Shown in pieces: positions 9,363 through 18,427 of a stretch of 58,168 nucleotides of DNA (positions are counted from its first letter, which is position 1; every line of letters starts with the position of its first letter). The stretch spans positions 1 through 58,168 of the forward strand of contig PBQA01000004.1 of NCBI GenBank assembly GCA_002724925.1. Direction: 5' to 3'. The notes beneath the pieces are model-generated. The model was not told the DNA's origin and did no database searches. It saw nothing but the letters and a program-made list of their open reading frames with translations. The position numbers were made by a program, and so were the translations under genes. Source of the stretch: Oceanospirillaceae bacterium. GTDB taxonomy: Bacteria; Pseudomonadota; Gammaproteobacteria; Pseudomonadales; Oceanobacteraceae.

Positions 9363-12300
9363 TCAGCCCTCCACGTCCCACATCGCCTGGTGGAAGGCTT
9401 CCTCGATCAGGCGCACCTTCCAGGTTTCCTCGTCCTTGCGCAGATTGGGCAGGTTGTTGGAGCCGTTCACGTAGATCACGTCGAACTCGGTGTCCTGCGC
9501 GGAAAGGCGGTACTTCCGGAACCACTCGTCCAGCATCAGGTTGTCCTGCTCGAGATCGCCGGTCAGCTTGCGCCAGACCACCAGCGCCTTCTCCCGGTCG
9601 TTGTGATCGCCGGGGGTGCGCAGTGTGTAGCCCTCGACCTTGCGGAAGCGCCAGGCGCCGTCGTCCGTCTCCTTCAGGCCGCCGTCGAGCATCAGTCGCG
9701 TGTTCATGTCCTCCGGCAGCTCGGGATCGACCTCGCGCTTGAAGGCGGCGTCATAGCCGCGCCAGCGGTCCAGATGCTCGACATACAGGCCGATCAGCCA
9801 GTTGAACGTCTCGACCAGGTCCACGGCCTTCTCGAAATACTCGTCCGTGCCGGGCTTCTTGATCTTCAGCTTGTAAGCCGTCGGATCGTCGAACCATTCG
9901 ATGTTCAGAAGCGACGGGCTGCCCTTGGTTTCGAAATCAAGCCAGTAGCGGAGCATGTAGTCGCGCTTAAAGTCGGCGGCGCCACTTTCGGCGCCGGCCT
10001 TGGCTCTCAGCGAAAGGTTGTTCAACGTATCTTCGTAGGACTCTACGCGCATGTATTTCAGCGTGTGGCTGACGCCTGCCCGCGAGGTTGGTTTGCCGTC
10101 TTTCCATTCATCCGAATAAACTGCTTTACGCACCCTCGGCAGCAGCGTCTCATCGAAATGCATGCCCATTTCCGAGAGTATGTATTTTCTTTTCCCATTG
10201 TCCCGCCGATTAAGATTGATAACTGCGTGCGCGGTTGTCCCCGAGCCCCCGAAACCATCAAAACAGGTTCCCGACTTCATGCGCATCCCGGCGACATCAA
10301 TACAGTCTTCCACCGCATGGATCGACTTTGGGAAATCAAAAGAATTCCGAGCGCCGAACAACTTCTTCAGTTCGGCAGTTCCATACTCAGTCGCAGAGTA
10401 TTTTTTGTCAGACCAAATCGTGTTTGGAAGAATGCCTTCATCATTCGGGCGGTACTTGTAGTATATATTGAGCTCGCCTTTTCCATTGGGCTTTGGAAAT
10501 AGCTCCTTCTTTTCGGAGGCAATTCGCTCGAGGCCCCAGCGCCAAACTCTTTCACCTCCGGTGGAATCGATTGGCCAAACCACCTGCTCACCCGAAGCCG
10601 GTGGTTCGATGTTCACGTACTGTCTACGATCTTCGTCCCATGTCATTTCAGGTATACGAAGCGCCTCGCCCTGTACGTAGATAGGGAAGTGTCTCCTTGG
10701 CCTACTTGCTCTTTCTGATGCCGAGCCCTCACGACGGAAGTTTCGCCACTCAAAAATGCCATCGTCATCTTCTTGATTGAAGCGGGCTGCCTGTTCCTCA
10801 GTTCGTCGCATCTTAGCGATTTTCGAGAGCTTTGACTTGCCCGCGAAAATTCCATACTCATGAGATTGAGCAAAACCACGAAGTGTCACGCGCCCCGACG
10901 GATTGATGCGGATCGTCAACTGCCCGAGAACGTTCTCATCTCCAAATATTTGGCTCACTATGTTCGCAAGTTCTTTCTGCTGGTAGTCATCAACCGTGAC
11001 ACAGAGAATACCGGATTCGGAGAGTAGTTCCTTGGCCAATTCGCAGCGCTCGCGCATCATTGTCATCCACGATGACGATCGATAATTGTTCTTATACAGG
11101 ATAGGGGCGGCGTCGGTGTTGTATGGAGGATCAAAGTAAGTCGTCTGGATCTCGCGCCGAAATCGCCGAGATATGAGATTTGCAGCCTGCGAATTCTCGG
11201 AATGTAGGAGAACTCCGTTCAGTTCACTGTCAAGGAATTCAATTTCCGATAATATGCGTTGCTTAAAATCGTTCGAAAACAGACCTGTGTCGATTGATAG
11301 ATATTTATTTTCTCTCAAGAATTCCTCGGTCAATGGGGTCGTAAAACCATCGAGAACATCTACTGAGAATAGCTTGACCCAGTCTTCCCTTTGAGCTTCG
11401 TTGGCCGCGATCTCCGAGTAAAATTCCTCCGGAACTCGATCGAGCGTGATGCAGTACTGCGTGTCGACGACGAACTTCTTCTTCAGCCATAACCGCTTCT
11501 GGAAGTCCTCAAGCTGGGCGAGGAAGTCGATCAGATGCTGGGCGATGCGGCGCAGCACCTTGACCTTGGCCAAGTAAGCTTCCACCCGCGGCGCATCGGC
11601 GGACTCGATATCGTCCAGCCGCATGACCTCGTTCTTGATGTAGAAGTCCAGCTCGCGCCGGAGGAACCCGCCCAGATCCTTGTGGATGAAGTAGTCCATC
11701 GTGTTCCGGCCCGTGTACTGGGCGAGGTACTTCTCCAGCAGCGTCCGGTCCTTCTCGGCCTCTGTCGGCGCCGGAGTCATCAGCGCGGTCACGTAGTCGT
11801 CGGCGCCGTCCAGTGCGGGCAGCAGTGACTTCACCTTGTCCGCCGCCTCTCCGAGGCGCTTCTTGCGCCAGGTGCCTTCCTGGCCGGTCTTCTCGGGATC
11901 CGGGCGGTACTGGAAGTGGATCACCAGTTCCGGCTCGCCAGTGTCGCCCACCTCGATCTTCACCGGCTCGGGCTCGTGGATGATGAAGTAGCGTTCGGTC
12001 TGCTCGGACGCCTTGACGTTGTTGTGCTCGCCCTCGGACGCCGAGACGATCCGGCAATGGACCTTAAGCGGCTTCTGCTCGAACAGCGCGCCGTGCTTGT
12101 CCCTGAACTCCTTCGCCTGCGTCGGATCGAAGGTGAAGTTGGTCAGATACTCGGATGTCTTGATGTAGTACTGGTCGCGGTTGGCCCAGTGCAGATAGAC
12201 CTCACGCCCGTCATAGGGGACGGCGTAGGGGGCGGCCTTGCCGTCGGTCTCGCGCGCGAAATAGCGGCGGCTCATGAAGTCGCCGTTGTCGTAGTAGCGC

Positions 12301-12665
12301 TCAAAGAAGCGGTAGAGGTGATCGTAGACGTCGCCTTCGTTGCTGCCGCTGTCCTTCGCCGCGTCCCAGGCCGCCTTGGCTTCCTTCACTTTCGGAGCAG
12401 CATCCGGATCGGGTGCGCCGAATTCCTCGGCCTGCTTGCGCGCAGCCTCATAGGCGGCCTTCGCCTGCTCGACCCGGGCGCCGTCCGCTTCCCCGAAGGC
12501 GTCGCGGATGATGCCCAGCAGGTCTTCCTCGAGAAACTTCGTCACCTGGCCGGCCTTCGCATGCATGATGCGATAGAAGCCAAAGTCCAAGTCGGGCTGG
12601 TCGAGCTGGAACAGCTCCTTCAGCAGGCTGATCAGGCGTTCTCGTTGTTTCTCGACGTTCGGCAT
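9363..12665 (-). CDS. Mod-like adenine-specific DNA methyltransferase
   Basis: 1100 residues. Motif [10 protein letters not shown] is near 514 and motif [11 protein letters not shown] near 808, the beta-class order (IV before I) seen in type III Mod proteins, so N6-adenine methylation is likely. The N-terminal ~500 residues and the insert between the motifs probably recognise the target and bind the partner subunits. It starts [15 protein letters not shown] with AGGAAAG upstream, 28 bp after the SNF2 stop. It is longer than classical Mod proteins (about 650 residues). It would mark self DNA for the SNF2-Res machine. Confidence 0.87.
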   Translation of the reverse strand: MPNVEKQRERLISLLKELFQLDQPDLDFGFYRIMHAKAGQVTKFLEEDLLGIIRDAFGEADGARVEQAKAAYEAARKQAEEFGAPDPDAAPKVKEAKAAWDAAKDSGSNEGDVYDHLYRFFERYYDNGDFMSRRYFARETDGKAAPYAVPYDGREVYLHWANRDQYYIKTSEYLTNFTFDPTQAKEFRDKHGALFEQKPLKVHCRIVSASEGEHNNVKASEQTERYFIIHEPEPVKIEVGDTGEPELVIHFQYRPDPEKTGQEGTWRKKRLGEAADKVKSLLPALDGADDYVTALMTPAPTEAEKDRTLLEKYLAQYTGRNTMDYFIHKDLGGFLRRELDFYIKNEVMRLDDIESADAPRVEAYLAKVKVLRRIAQHLIDFLAQLEDFQKRLWLKKKFVVDTQYCITLDRVPEEFYSEIAANEAQREDWVKLFSVDVLDGFTTPLTEEFLRENKYLSIDTGLFSNDFKQRILSEIEFLDSELNGVLLHSENSQAANLISRRFRREIQTTYFDPPYNTDAAPILYKNNYRSSSWMTMMRERCELAKELLSESGILCVTVDDYQQKELANIVSQIFGDENVLGQLTIRINPSGRVTLRGFAQSHEYGIFAGKSKLSKIAKMRRTEEQAARFNQEDDDGIFEWRNFRREGSASERASRPRRHFPIYVQGEALRIPEMTWDEDRRQYVNIEPPASGEQVVWPIDSTGGERVWRWGLERIASEKKELFPKPNGKGELNIYYKYRPNDEGILPNTIWSDKKYSATEYGTAELKKLFGARNSFDFPKSIHAVEDCIDVAGMRMKSGTCFDGFGGSGTTAHAVINLNRRDNGKRKYILSEMGMHFDETLLPRVRKAVYSDEWKDGKPTSRAGVSHTLKYMRVESYEDTLNNLSLRAKAGAESGAADFKRDYMLRYWLDFETKGSPSLLNIEWFDDPTAYKLKIKKPGTDEYFEKAVDLVETFNWLIGLYVEHLDRWRGYDAAFKREVDPELPEDMNTRLMLDGGLKETDDGAWRFRKVEGYTLRTPGDHNDREKALVVWRKLTGDLEQDNLMLDEWFRKYRLSAQDTEFDVIYVNGSNNLPNLRKDEETWKVRLIEEAFHQAMWDVEG

Positions 12666-12693
12666 GGGCGGGTCTTTCCTGCGTTCTGTTGGC

Positions 12694-15543
12694 TCACACG
12701 ACCGCCCAGCGGACGACGAAGAGCTCTTGTTTACTGATGTCCTGTTGGAGGCGGGCTTCCAGGTCCGAGATCATCTGATCACGCTCGTCGATGATCTCGT
12801 CCTCCACCTCGAAGATGCGTTGGCGCAGCCGGCGCTTGGATTTCTCCAAGTCCTGAATCTGCGTTTGGATGCGGTGCTGCTGCTCCGGTGATCCGGCGGA
12901 CCGCGCCTCGCGCTTGAGCTCCAGGATGCGGGCCTTGGCGTCCTTCAGCTCTTTCTCGGCAGCAAAGACTTTGTCCTCGGCCCATTTTTCGAGCTTCTGG
13001 CTTTCGTCCGCGAACCATTGGGCGTTCTGACGCTTGAGTGCTTCGATGACGTCCTGTTCGCGTTGCGCCAGGACGGAATCCAGCCGCGCCCGCTCGTTCC
13101 CGATCTCGCAATCGGCTTGCCGGCATGGCATCTCGAAAAGGCGGCGGACTATGTCGGGATCGATATCCTGCCCGTCATCCGTTTTGGCCGCGAACAGAAT
13201 GTGGTCCTGCTCGTCAAAACCAGAGAAGCTGAGGCAGTGGGCGGCGAGGATGCCCGACCGCCCGACCAAAGGTTCGATGCTGACCGCCTTGGCCGGCCAT
13301 CCGGAATAGTCGAACAGGATCGACCCGCCGTTCAGACCACGGTCGCGCGCCTTGCCGATGACGTGCTGTGCGAGCGGGTGCCCCAAGCGGTATCTGTGCT
13401 CACTCAGTCCGTTCTTGGCGATACCGTAACCGCCAATCGGGACATCCAAACCCTCCGGCGCGCGCTTCAGCGTGAAGGTGAGATACTCGTCATCGAAGCG
13501 GGCATGCTGGCGTAACTCATGCTGGGTCACTGCCCAGAGCATCCGCTCATACCGGCCGATATATTCCCTGCTCCTGTCCAGGTTGATCTTGAGACGGTCG
13601 TGAACCTCCGCGTCGAAATTCTCCAACAGCTTGCGCCGCGTATCTTCCATCGTTTCGGTGATGTTTTCTTCCATCTCCGCCCTGAGCTGCTCGAACTCCG
13701 ACTCGATTTCGTCGGTCGATCGACAATTCTGGTAGATTGAAACAATGCGCTTCTCGAACTCTACGCCCGATTCAATCGCACCGAGCACTTCATCCGACGC
13801 GCCGAAAACGCCGGAAAATAGCTGAAACTTCTCGGCCAGAAGCTCGTAGACCCGCTGGTCGGCAGCGTTGTTCTTGTTGAGGAAGTTGACCACGACGACG
13901 TCGAACTTCTGACCATAGCGGTGGCAACGGCCGATACGCTGTTCGATGCGCTGCGGGTTCCACGGCAAATCGTAATTCACGACGATGGAGCAGAATTGCA
14001 GATTGATGCCTTCGGCGGCTGCCTCCGTCGCGATCATGATCGACGCGGTCTCGCGGAAGTATTCCACGAGAGCCGCCCGAATGTCGGCGGTGCGGGAACC
14101 GGTGACCCGGTCGGTTCCCTTGTGCTTCTCCAGCCATGCCTCGTAGATGGCTTTCGATTGCGGATCAGAGTTCGATCCGTTGAAGAGGACGAGCTTGTCT
14201 TGGAAGCCTTGCTCGGACAACAGTCGGACTAGATACTCTTGGGTTCGGCGCGATTCCGTGAAGATGATCGCCTTCTCTGGGCCACCAAGCGCCGCGGTCT
14301 TGGCGAAGCCCGCGCGCAGGGCACTCAAGAGCGCCTGGCCCTTGGCGTTTTCCGAGATGGATACGGCTAGGTCGCGAAAGGCGCGAAGATCATCGATTTC
14401 CCGCTGGATCGATGCGATATCCTCCGGAGTCAGAAGCTCCGTTTCCTCCTCACCATCCGACCATTCGTCGGCAATCTCATCGAACTCCTCGTAGTCCTCG
14501 GCGATTTCTTCTTCGAGCTTTTCCCGCAGCCCTTTGTCATCCTTGAGCTGGCGCTCCAGCTTCCTGGCAAGCGTGTCGAGGGCACCTGCGATAGCAAAGG
14601 TCGATGATGCCAGCAGCTTCCGCATGATCAGCGTCATCAGCGTGCGCTGGCTTGACGGCAGCGCTTGCAACGATGGACGGCGCAGATAGTCCGACACCAT
14701 GTCGTAGAGCGCCTGCTCGGCCTCGGTCGGAACGAACTCCTGCGTGATCGGAATTCGGTTGGTATAGCGAATGTACTCCAACACCTGCCGACGCAAGGTC
14801 CGGTGGCAAACCGGTTTCAAGCGCCCCTTAAGATCGTCGAATTGACCGTCGCCGCTTATGCGGGCGTACTGGGCGCGAAAGCTCTTGGCGTCGCCGAAGG
14901 CGTAATCGTCGATAAGGCTGACGAGGCCATACAGCTCCATCAGGGAATTCTGGAGCGGCGTCGCTGTAAGCAGAACCTTCGGCACATTAGCCAGCGCTCC
15001 CTTGAGAGTGCGGCCGATACGGTTGTCCGGTCGGTAGACGTTTCGGAGCCGATGGGCTTCGTCGATGACCACCAGGTCCCATGGAATGACCATCAGCTCG
15101 TCTGCATGGCGGGCGGCGAACTGGAACGAGCAGATCACCAGCTTCTTCTGCTCAAAGGGTCTACGCACTCCATCCTTGGCCATCCTGTTGTAGTTTTTGG
15201 CCTCAAGGATCACGGTCGGCAGGAAGAATTTTTCCTCGATCTCCTGCGACCACTGCTTGCGCAGGTTCGCCGGGGTGATGACGAGGATGCGGCGCCTGCC
15301 CTCTGTCCATTTCTGTGCCAGGACCAAGCCGGCTTCGATGGTTTTGCCAAGGCCGACCTCGTCCGCGAGGATCGCGCCTTTCGACAGTGGAGACTTGAAG
15401 GCAAACAGCGCAGCTTCCACCTGATGGGGGTTCAGGTCCACCTGAGCGTCAAGCAGAGCACTAGCTAGCTTCTCAGAATCTGCAGCCGAGTGCCGTTTCA
15501 GTAGTTCATAGGCAAATAGCTTGGCGTGATAGTCTGTAATCAA
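12694..15543 (-). CDS. SNF2/RapA-type helicase associated with the Mod-Res system
   Basis: About 949 residues. ADEVGLGKT (Walker A) near 62, VVIDEAHRLRN near 162, LLTATPLQNS (motif III) near 195 and EQRIGRCHRYGQ (motif VI) near 536 define a complete SNF2-family motor; the last ~130 residues are charged coiled coil. I choose TTG 15543 because it gives LITDYHAKLFAYEL, the family start as I know it, and overlaps the FitB stop as TTGA; ATG 15579 would add 12 unconserved residues. The neighbours suggest it remodels or scans DNA for the methyltransferase and Res protein. It has no nuclease domain of its own. Confidence 0.87.
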   Translation of the reverse strand: MITDYHAKLFAYELLKRHSAADSEKLASALLDAQVDLNPHQVEAALFAFKSPLSKGAILADEVGLGKTIEAGLVLAQKWTEGRRRILVITPANLRKQWSQEIEEKFFLPTVILEAKNYNRMAKDGVRRPFEQKKLVICSFQFAARHADELMVIPWDLVVIDEAHRLRNVYRPDNRIGRTLKGALANVPKVLLTATPLQNSLMELYGLVSLIDDYAFGDAKSFRAQYARISGDGQFDDLKGRLKPVCHRTLRRQVLEYIRYTNRIPITQEFVPTEAEQALYDMVSDYLRRPSLQALPSSQRTLMTLIMRKLLASSTFAIAGALDTLARKLERQLKDDKGLREKLEEEIAEDYEEFDEIADEWSDGEEETELLTPEDIASIQREIDDLRAFRDLAVSISENAKGQALLSALRAGFAKTAALGGPEKAIIFTESRRTQEYLVRLLSEQGFQDKLVLFNGSNSDPQSKAIYEAWLEKHKGTDRVTGSRTADIRAALVEYFRETASIMIATEAAAEGINLQFCSIVVNYDLPWNPQRIEQRIGRCHRYGQKFDVVVVNFLNKNNAADQRVYELLAEKFQLFSGVFGASDEVLGAIESGVEFEKRIVSIYQNCRSTDEIESEFEQLRAEMEENITETMEDTRRKLLENFDAEVHDRLKINLDRSREYIGRYERMLWAVTQHELRQHARFDDEYLTFTLKRAPEGLDVPIGGYGIAKNGLSEHRYRLGHPLAQHVIGKARDRGLNGGSILFDYSGWPAKAVSIEPLVGRSGILAAHCLSFSGFDEQDHILFAAKTDDGQDIDPDIVRRLFEMPCRQADCEIGNERARLDSVLAQREQDVIEALKRQNAQWFADESQKLEKWAEDKVFAAEKELKDAKARILELKREARSAGSPEQQHRIQTQIQDLEKSKRRLRQRIFEVEDEIIDERDQMISDLEARLQQDISKQELFVVRWAVV

Positions 15544-15962
15544 GTCACGCTCCACGGGTCTATGATCTCGACCCCACATCCCGCAAAGTCTTTGGTATTG
15601 TGCGTCGCCACGGCAGCGTTGTGAACGCGCCCGATGGCGGCGATCTGACAGTCGGACTGGCTGATCGGCCGTCCGGCACCACGTCGGTCGGCGGCGATGG
15701 TGGCAAAGGCCTCGGCGGCGGCGCTGTCGAAGGGCAGGATGCGGTCCCGAAAATCCTCCCGCAGCATGGCGTCCACGGCGCTAGTTAGGGCATCACGCCG
15801 CTCACCGTCCGCAAGGATGGCCACGCCATAGCGCAACTCGGCTTCGCTGAGTACGGTCAGATAGACCTGACCCCCGTCCTGGGCTGCAAGCCATGCTTCG
15901 ACTTTTGGCTCGGGTGCCGGGCGCAACAGCTCTGAGATGATGTTGGTGTCGAGGATGATCAT
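15540..15962 (-). CDS. fitB: FitB/VapC-type PIN-domain ribonuclease toxin
   Basis: 140-residue PIN domain: MIILDTNIISELLRP (first acidic site), LSEAELRYG (Glu), SQSDCQIAAI (third acidic site) and VATHNTKDFAGCG with IIDPW at the end, the FitB subgroup layout. It acts as an Mg-dependent RNase on tRNA or mRNA when free of antitoxin. It follows fitA by 6 bp. Unusually, its stop codon overlaps the likely TTG start of the SNF2 gene, coupling the toxin to the restriction operon. Confidence 0.92.
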   Translation of the reverse strand: MIILDTNIISELLRPAPEPKVEAWLAAQDGGQVYLTVLSEAELRYGVAILADGERRDALTSAVDAMLREDFRDRILPFDSAAAEAFATIAADRRGAGRPISQSDCQIAAIGRVHNAAVATHNTKDFAGCGVEIIDPWSVT

Positions 15963-15968
15963 GGCTGG

Positions 15969-16211
15969 TTAGTCGAAACTCGGCGGCGCGCGCATGGCGT
16001 CGCGGGCCGGGATGTCGAGCTCGGCGCCGCCAAGAGCGGCAAAACGTGAGCGGATGGCGGCGGCAAGGTTGTTGGGCGGGGTCGTCTCTCCGACGACCTG
16101 ACGCAGGATTTCCCGTGCTTCCTCTTCCATGGACCGGCCATGCTCAGCCGCGCGCACGCGCAACCGGCGCTTGATGCCGTCATCGAGGTTTCGGATGGTA
16201 ATGCTGGCCAC
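15969..16211 (-). CDS. fitA: FitA-type ribbon-helix-helix antitoxin
   Basis: 80 residues: MASITIRNLDDGIKRRLRVRAAEHG is the RHH DNA-binding strand and helices, then RSMEEEAREILR, and a C-terminal tail (DAMRAPPSFD) that would thread into the PIN toxin. It binds DNA as a dimer of dimers and represses its operon. It is very similar to the orphan antitoxin at 16818-17060: same MASITIRN start, same PPSFD end, most positions identical. Confidence 0.92.
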   Translation of the reverse strand: MASITIRNLDDGIKRRLRVRAAEHGRSMEEEAREILRQVVGETTPPNNLAAAIRSRFAALGGAELDIPARDAMRAPPSFD

Positions 16212-16217
16212 GGCTCA

Positions 16218-16652
16218 TCACTCCATTTCGATTTGTGCGAGTAAATTGCCAAAGGCCTGTTTGACGTAATCGGGGCCAAGCGGTCCCTTCTTCTCGACCA
16301 GACCTTGTTCGAGCGGCTCGCCGAAGACGAGCGCGGGAAAGGCACTGGGGTTTCCTCGCTCGATCATCGCCAGCCAGAAGTAATCATCGGCCACGATGTA
16401 GCTGTCGCCTTTTGCGTACAGCCATGGCTGGTGATGCTTCCCAGCCCGCCAGTCTTCCATCATCTGTTTCAGAACTTCTTGGCCGACTTCGGTCCGTTCA
16501 GGGCGGTGCGAGTCGAACGCGCGTTTGAGGGTCACCTTGTCGGTTTCGAGAGCCACCCCGTAGACGGGGGTTCGACCCTCAGCGGCCCGCATCACAAACG
16601 CCAAGAAGAGCACATCTTCGGGCGGCGCGAACTCTTGCTGATCTATCGCCAT
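16218..16652 (-). CDS. Unknown protein, first gene of the FitAB-restriction operon
   Basis: 144 residues from ATG 16652 (MAIDQQEFAPPEDVLFLAFVM), with AAGGAT upstream. Acidic and soluble, with no membrane segment or motif I recognise; LVFGEPLEQGLVEKKGPLGPDY and DSYIVADDYFWLAMIERGN stand out. It ends 6 bp before fitA, and the palindrome that probably binds FitA (16751-16765) lies about 100 bp upstream, so it is likely transcribed with fitAB and the restriction genes. A longer frame to 16763 would cross that palindrome and has no ribosome site. Confidence 0.6.
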   Translation of the reverse strand: MAIDQQEFAPPEDVLFLAFVMRAAEGRTPVYGVALETDKVTLKRAFDSHRPERTEVGQEVLKQMMEDWRAGKHHQPWLYAKGDSYIVADDYFWLAMIERGNPSAFPALVFGEPLEQGLVEKKGPLGPDYVKQAFGNLLAQIEME

Positions 16653-16750
16653 GCGATGACATCCTTGCCCCTCGGAAAAGGAGGTTCGTTGCTGTCGGTG
16701 ACGACCTTCTACACGCCGTCGCTCAACTGTTCGCACCCAACGTAAGCAAT

Positions 16751-16765
16751 GATTGCGTTGCAATC
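16751..16765. promoter_or_regulatory. GATTGC-N3-GCAATC palindrome, candidate FitA operator
   Basis: A perfect 6-bp inverted repeat, preceded by CAAT. The same CAATGATTGC-N3-GCAATC occurs at 17100-17117 upstream of the orphan antitoxin. Two copies upstream of two paralogous RHH antitoxins strongly suggest an autoregulatory operator. Confidence 0.65.
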
Positions 16766-16817
16766 CAGCCTAAACCGTCACCGCCTCGGGTGCTGCTCCT
16801 GATCGGGCTCGTCACGG

Positions 16818-17060
16818 CTAGTCGAAGCTCGGCGGGGAGCGCATGGGCTCCCGTGACGGCAGCTCGAGTCCAGCGCCGCCAATACCAGCCACCCGCGCTC
16901 GGATTGCCGCCGCCAAGTTCGATGGCGGTGTGGTCGCCTCGATAGCGGCGCGGAGGATCGCGCGCGCTTCCTCTTCCATGGAATGGCCGTGCTCGGCCGC
17001 GCGCACCCGCAGGCGGTGCTTCAAGCTGTCATCGATATTGCGGATCGTGATGCTGGCCAC
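16818..17060 (-). CDS. Orphan FitA-type antitoxin
   Basis: 80-residue RHH antitoxin paralogous to FitA at 15969-16211 (MASITIRNIDD..., ending REPMRSPPSFD). No PIN toxin follows: the 165 bp downstream encode nothing. It has its own copy of the GATTGC-N3-GCAATC palindrome at 17103-17117. Inference: it can repress the restriction/TA operon in trans, or neutralise FitB from a related element (anti-addiction). Confidence 0.9.
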   Translation of the reverse strand: MASITIRNIDDSLKHRLRVRAAEHGHSMEEEARAILRAAIEATTPPSNLAAAIRARVAGIGGAGLELPSREPMRSPPSFD

Positions 17061-17102
17061 CCGGTGCCTCCACGTCAGAAAAGTGCTGCCTTACTGATCA
17101 AT

Positions 17103-17117
17103 GATTGCAGTGCAATC
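17103..17117. promoter_or_regulatory. GATTGC-N3-GCAATC palindrome upstream of the orphan antitoxin
   Basis: Same arms as 16751-16765, with AGT instead of GTT as spacer, 43 bp upstream of the orphan antitoxin start on the minus strand. Confidence 0.65.
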
Positions 17118-17131
17118 AAGTTGTTCCCGCC

Positions 17132-18427
17132 TCAGCGACCAAGATTGTGCCCGCGGCCCTCGCCACGGGCGCGCTCATCGTCATCCTCGCGCTGTTCTGG
17201 TGGCGGCTTCTCACGGTCATGGGGGCGATCAATCGAGCGCCCTTGTGTCGGTTCGGTCTGCATCTGCTCGTGAATTCGCTTCGCCTCTACGCGGAACAGC
17301 AGCTTCTCCTGTTCGAACCGGCGCTTCAGATCGGTCTCCTGACGCTGGCGCTGCGTTGACTGCCGCTCCTCCAGCTTCTCCCACTCGTGCTGGTCACGAT
17401 CCATCCGGCGGCGTTTGGCGCGGGCAAGCTCGGCTTCAATCTTGGCCTTCTTGCCGACGATCCGTAGGAACATACCGCGCAGACCCTTGGGACGGCGACG
17501 CTCATCGGCGGCATGTTCTTCGGCGGCACGCTGTGCCTGCCGTTTGGACAGGGCATCGCGCTCGCGGCGATCAGCTTCTTTCAGGCGATCGGTGGCCTCA
17601 CGGGCCTCTTTCGCCTGACGGCGCTTGATGACGTCCCAGGCACGGCCGATCTCCTTCTTGAAATTGTCGTTCGCGTTGTCTTCCCGCAGCCGGATGTCGT
17701 TGCGCGTGCGGATTTCCTGATTGTGCCGGACCCGGCTCTTGCCGCCGTCGATCTCGGGCCAACGGATTTCACGGCCGTTCTCGTCATGGCGCACCTGGCT
17801 CGGCGGTACCTTGTTCTCGCGCTCGAGCTCGTTGGCTTTCGGGCCGATGTGAACGCCGGGCTCCCGGTCGATGCCCTGGGCTTCCAGCGAGCGACGATCG
17901 ATGCGCGTGTCGTGCCCTGCCCGCTCCAGTGCCTGATTGGCTTTCAGCTCCCACACCTGCCGCAGCCATGCCGTGCCGTTCGGTTCGAGGCCGGCCTTCT
18001 CGCGGTCGCGGGCACTGTCGGAAAGCCGCAATACCCGCTTGCCGGACTCGATGTCACGATCCCTGAAGATGAAATGCGCGTGCGGGTTCTGAGCGTCCTT
18101 GCCCATGTCGTGCATGGCGGCAACCCAGGGCGTCCGGTTGCCGGTGACGGCTTGCCCGAACTCCCGGATCAGCTCGGCACGCTGAACGGCATCGAGCTCG
18201 CGCGGCAGTGCGACCATGACCTTGTCGATGACGCGCGCATTTTTTCGGGAAGCCTGCTCCTGCTCGTCCATCCAGGACATGGCAGGTCCCATACGATCGG
18301 GCATCTGGTGCGCGATGATCTCGGAGGCGGCACGCGGGCGCATGATGTACTGCACATGTGCCGATGCCGTGCCCGGCGCATGGGTCGCCCGGCCAACGGA
18401 TTTGTGGTTGAGCGAGTAGATCGCCAC
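17132..18427 (-). CDS. MobQ-type relaxase (MobA/MobL/TraA N-terminal family)
   Basis: About 431 residues from GTG 18427, which gives MAIYSLNHKSVGRATH, the family start; GGAGG lies upstream. The three-His metal site is partly visible as NPHAHFIFRDRD near 114, with AHVQYIMRP before it. After ~250 residues the protein is a long, very charged coiled coil (RRERDALSKRQAQRAAEEHA). There is no TraI-like helicase, so it is shorter than TraA of Ti plasmids. It nicks at oriT (18804-18834) and stays bound to the 5' end. A longer frame to 18592 exists but lacks family similarity. Confidence 0.87.
   Translation of the reverse strand: MAIYSLNHKSVGRATHAPGTASAHVQYIMRPRAASEIIAHQMPDRMGPAMSWMDEQEQASRKNARVIDKVMVALPRELDAVQRAELIREFGQAVTGNRTPWVAAMHDMGKDAQNPHAHFIFRDRDIESGKRVLRLSDSARDREKAGLEPNGTAWLRQVWELKANQALERAGHDTRIDRRSLEAQGIDREPGVHIGPKANELERENKVPPSQVRHDENGREIRWPEIDGGKSRVRHNQEIRTRNDIRLREDNANDNFKKEIGRAWDVIKRRQAKEAREATDRLKEADRRERDALSKRQAQRAAEEHAADERRRPKGLRGMFLRIVGKKAKIEAELARAKRRRMDRDQHEWEKLEERQSTQRQRQETDLKRRFEQEKLLFRVEAKRIHEQMQTEPTQGRSIDRPHDREKPPPEQREDDDERARGEGRGHNLGR

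Noticed and set aside
9159-10502. 447-codon plus-strand frame across the Mod/Res junction
   Set aside because: It lies opposite two well-supported genes and has no recognisable motifs or ribosome site.
6075-15543. DISARM or BREX assignment
   Set aside because: drmA, drmB, drmC, pglZ, brxC and brxL-type genes are not present.
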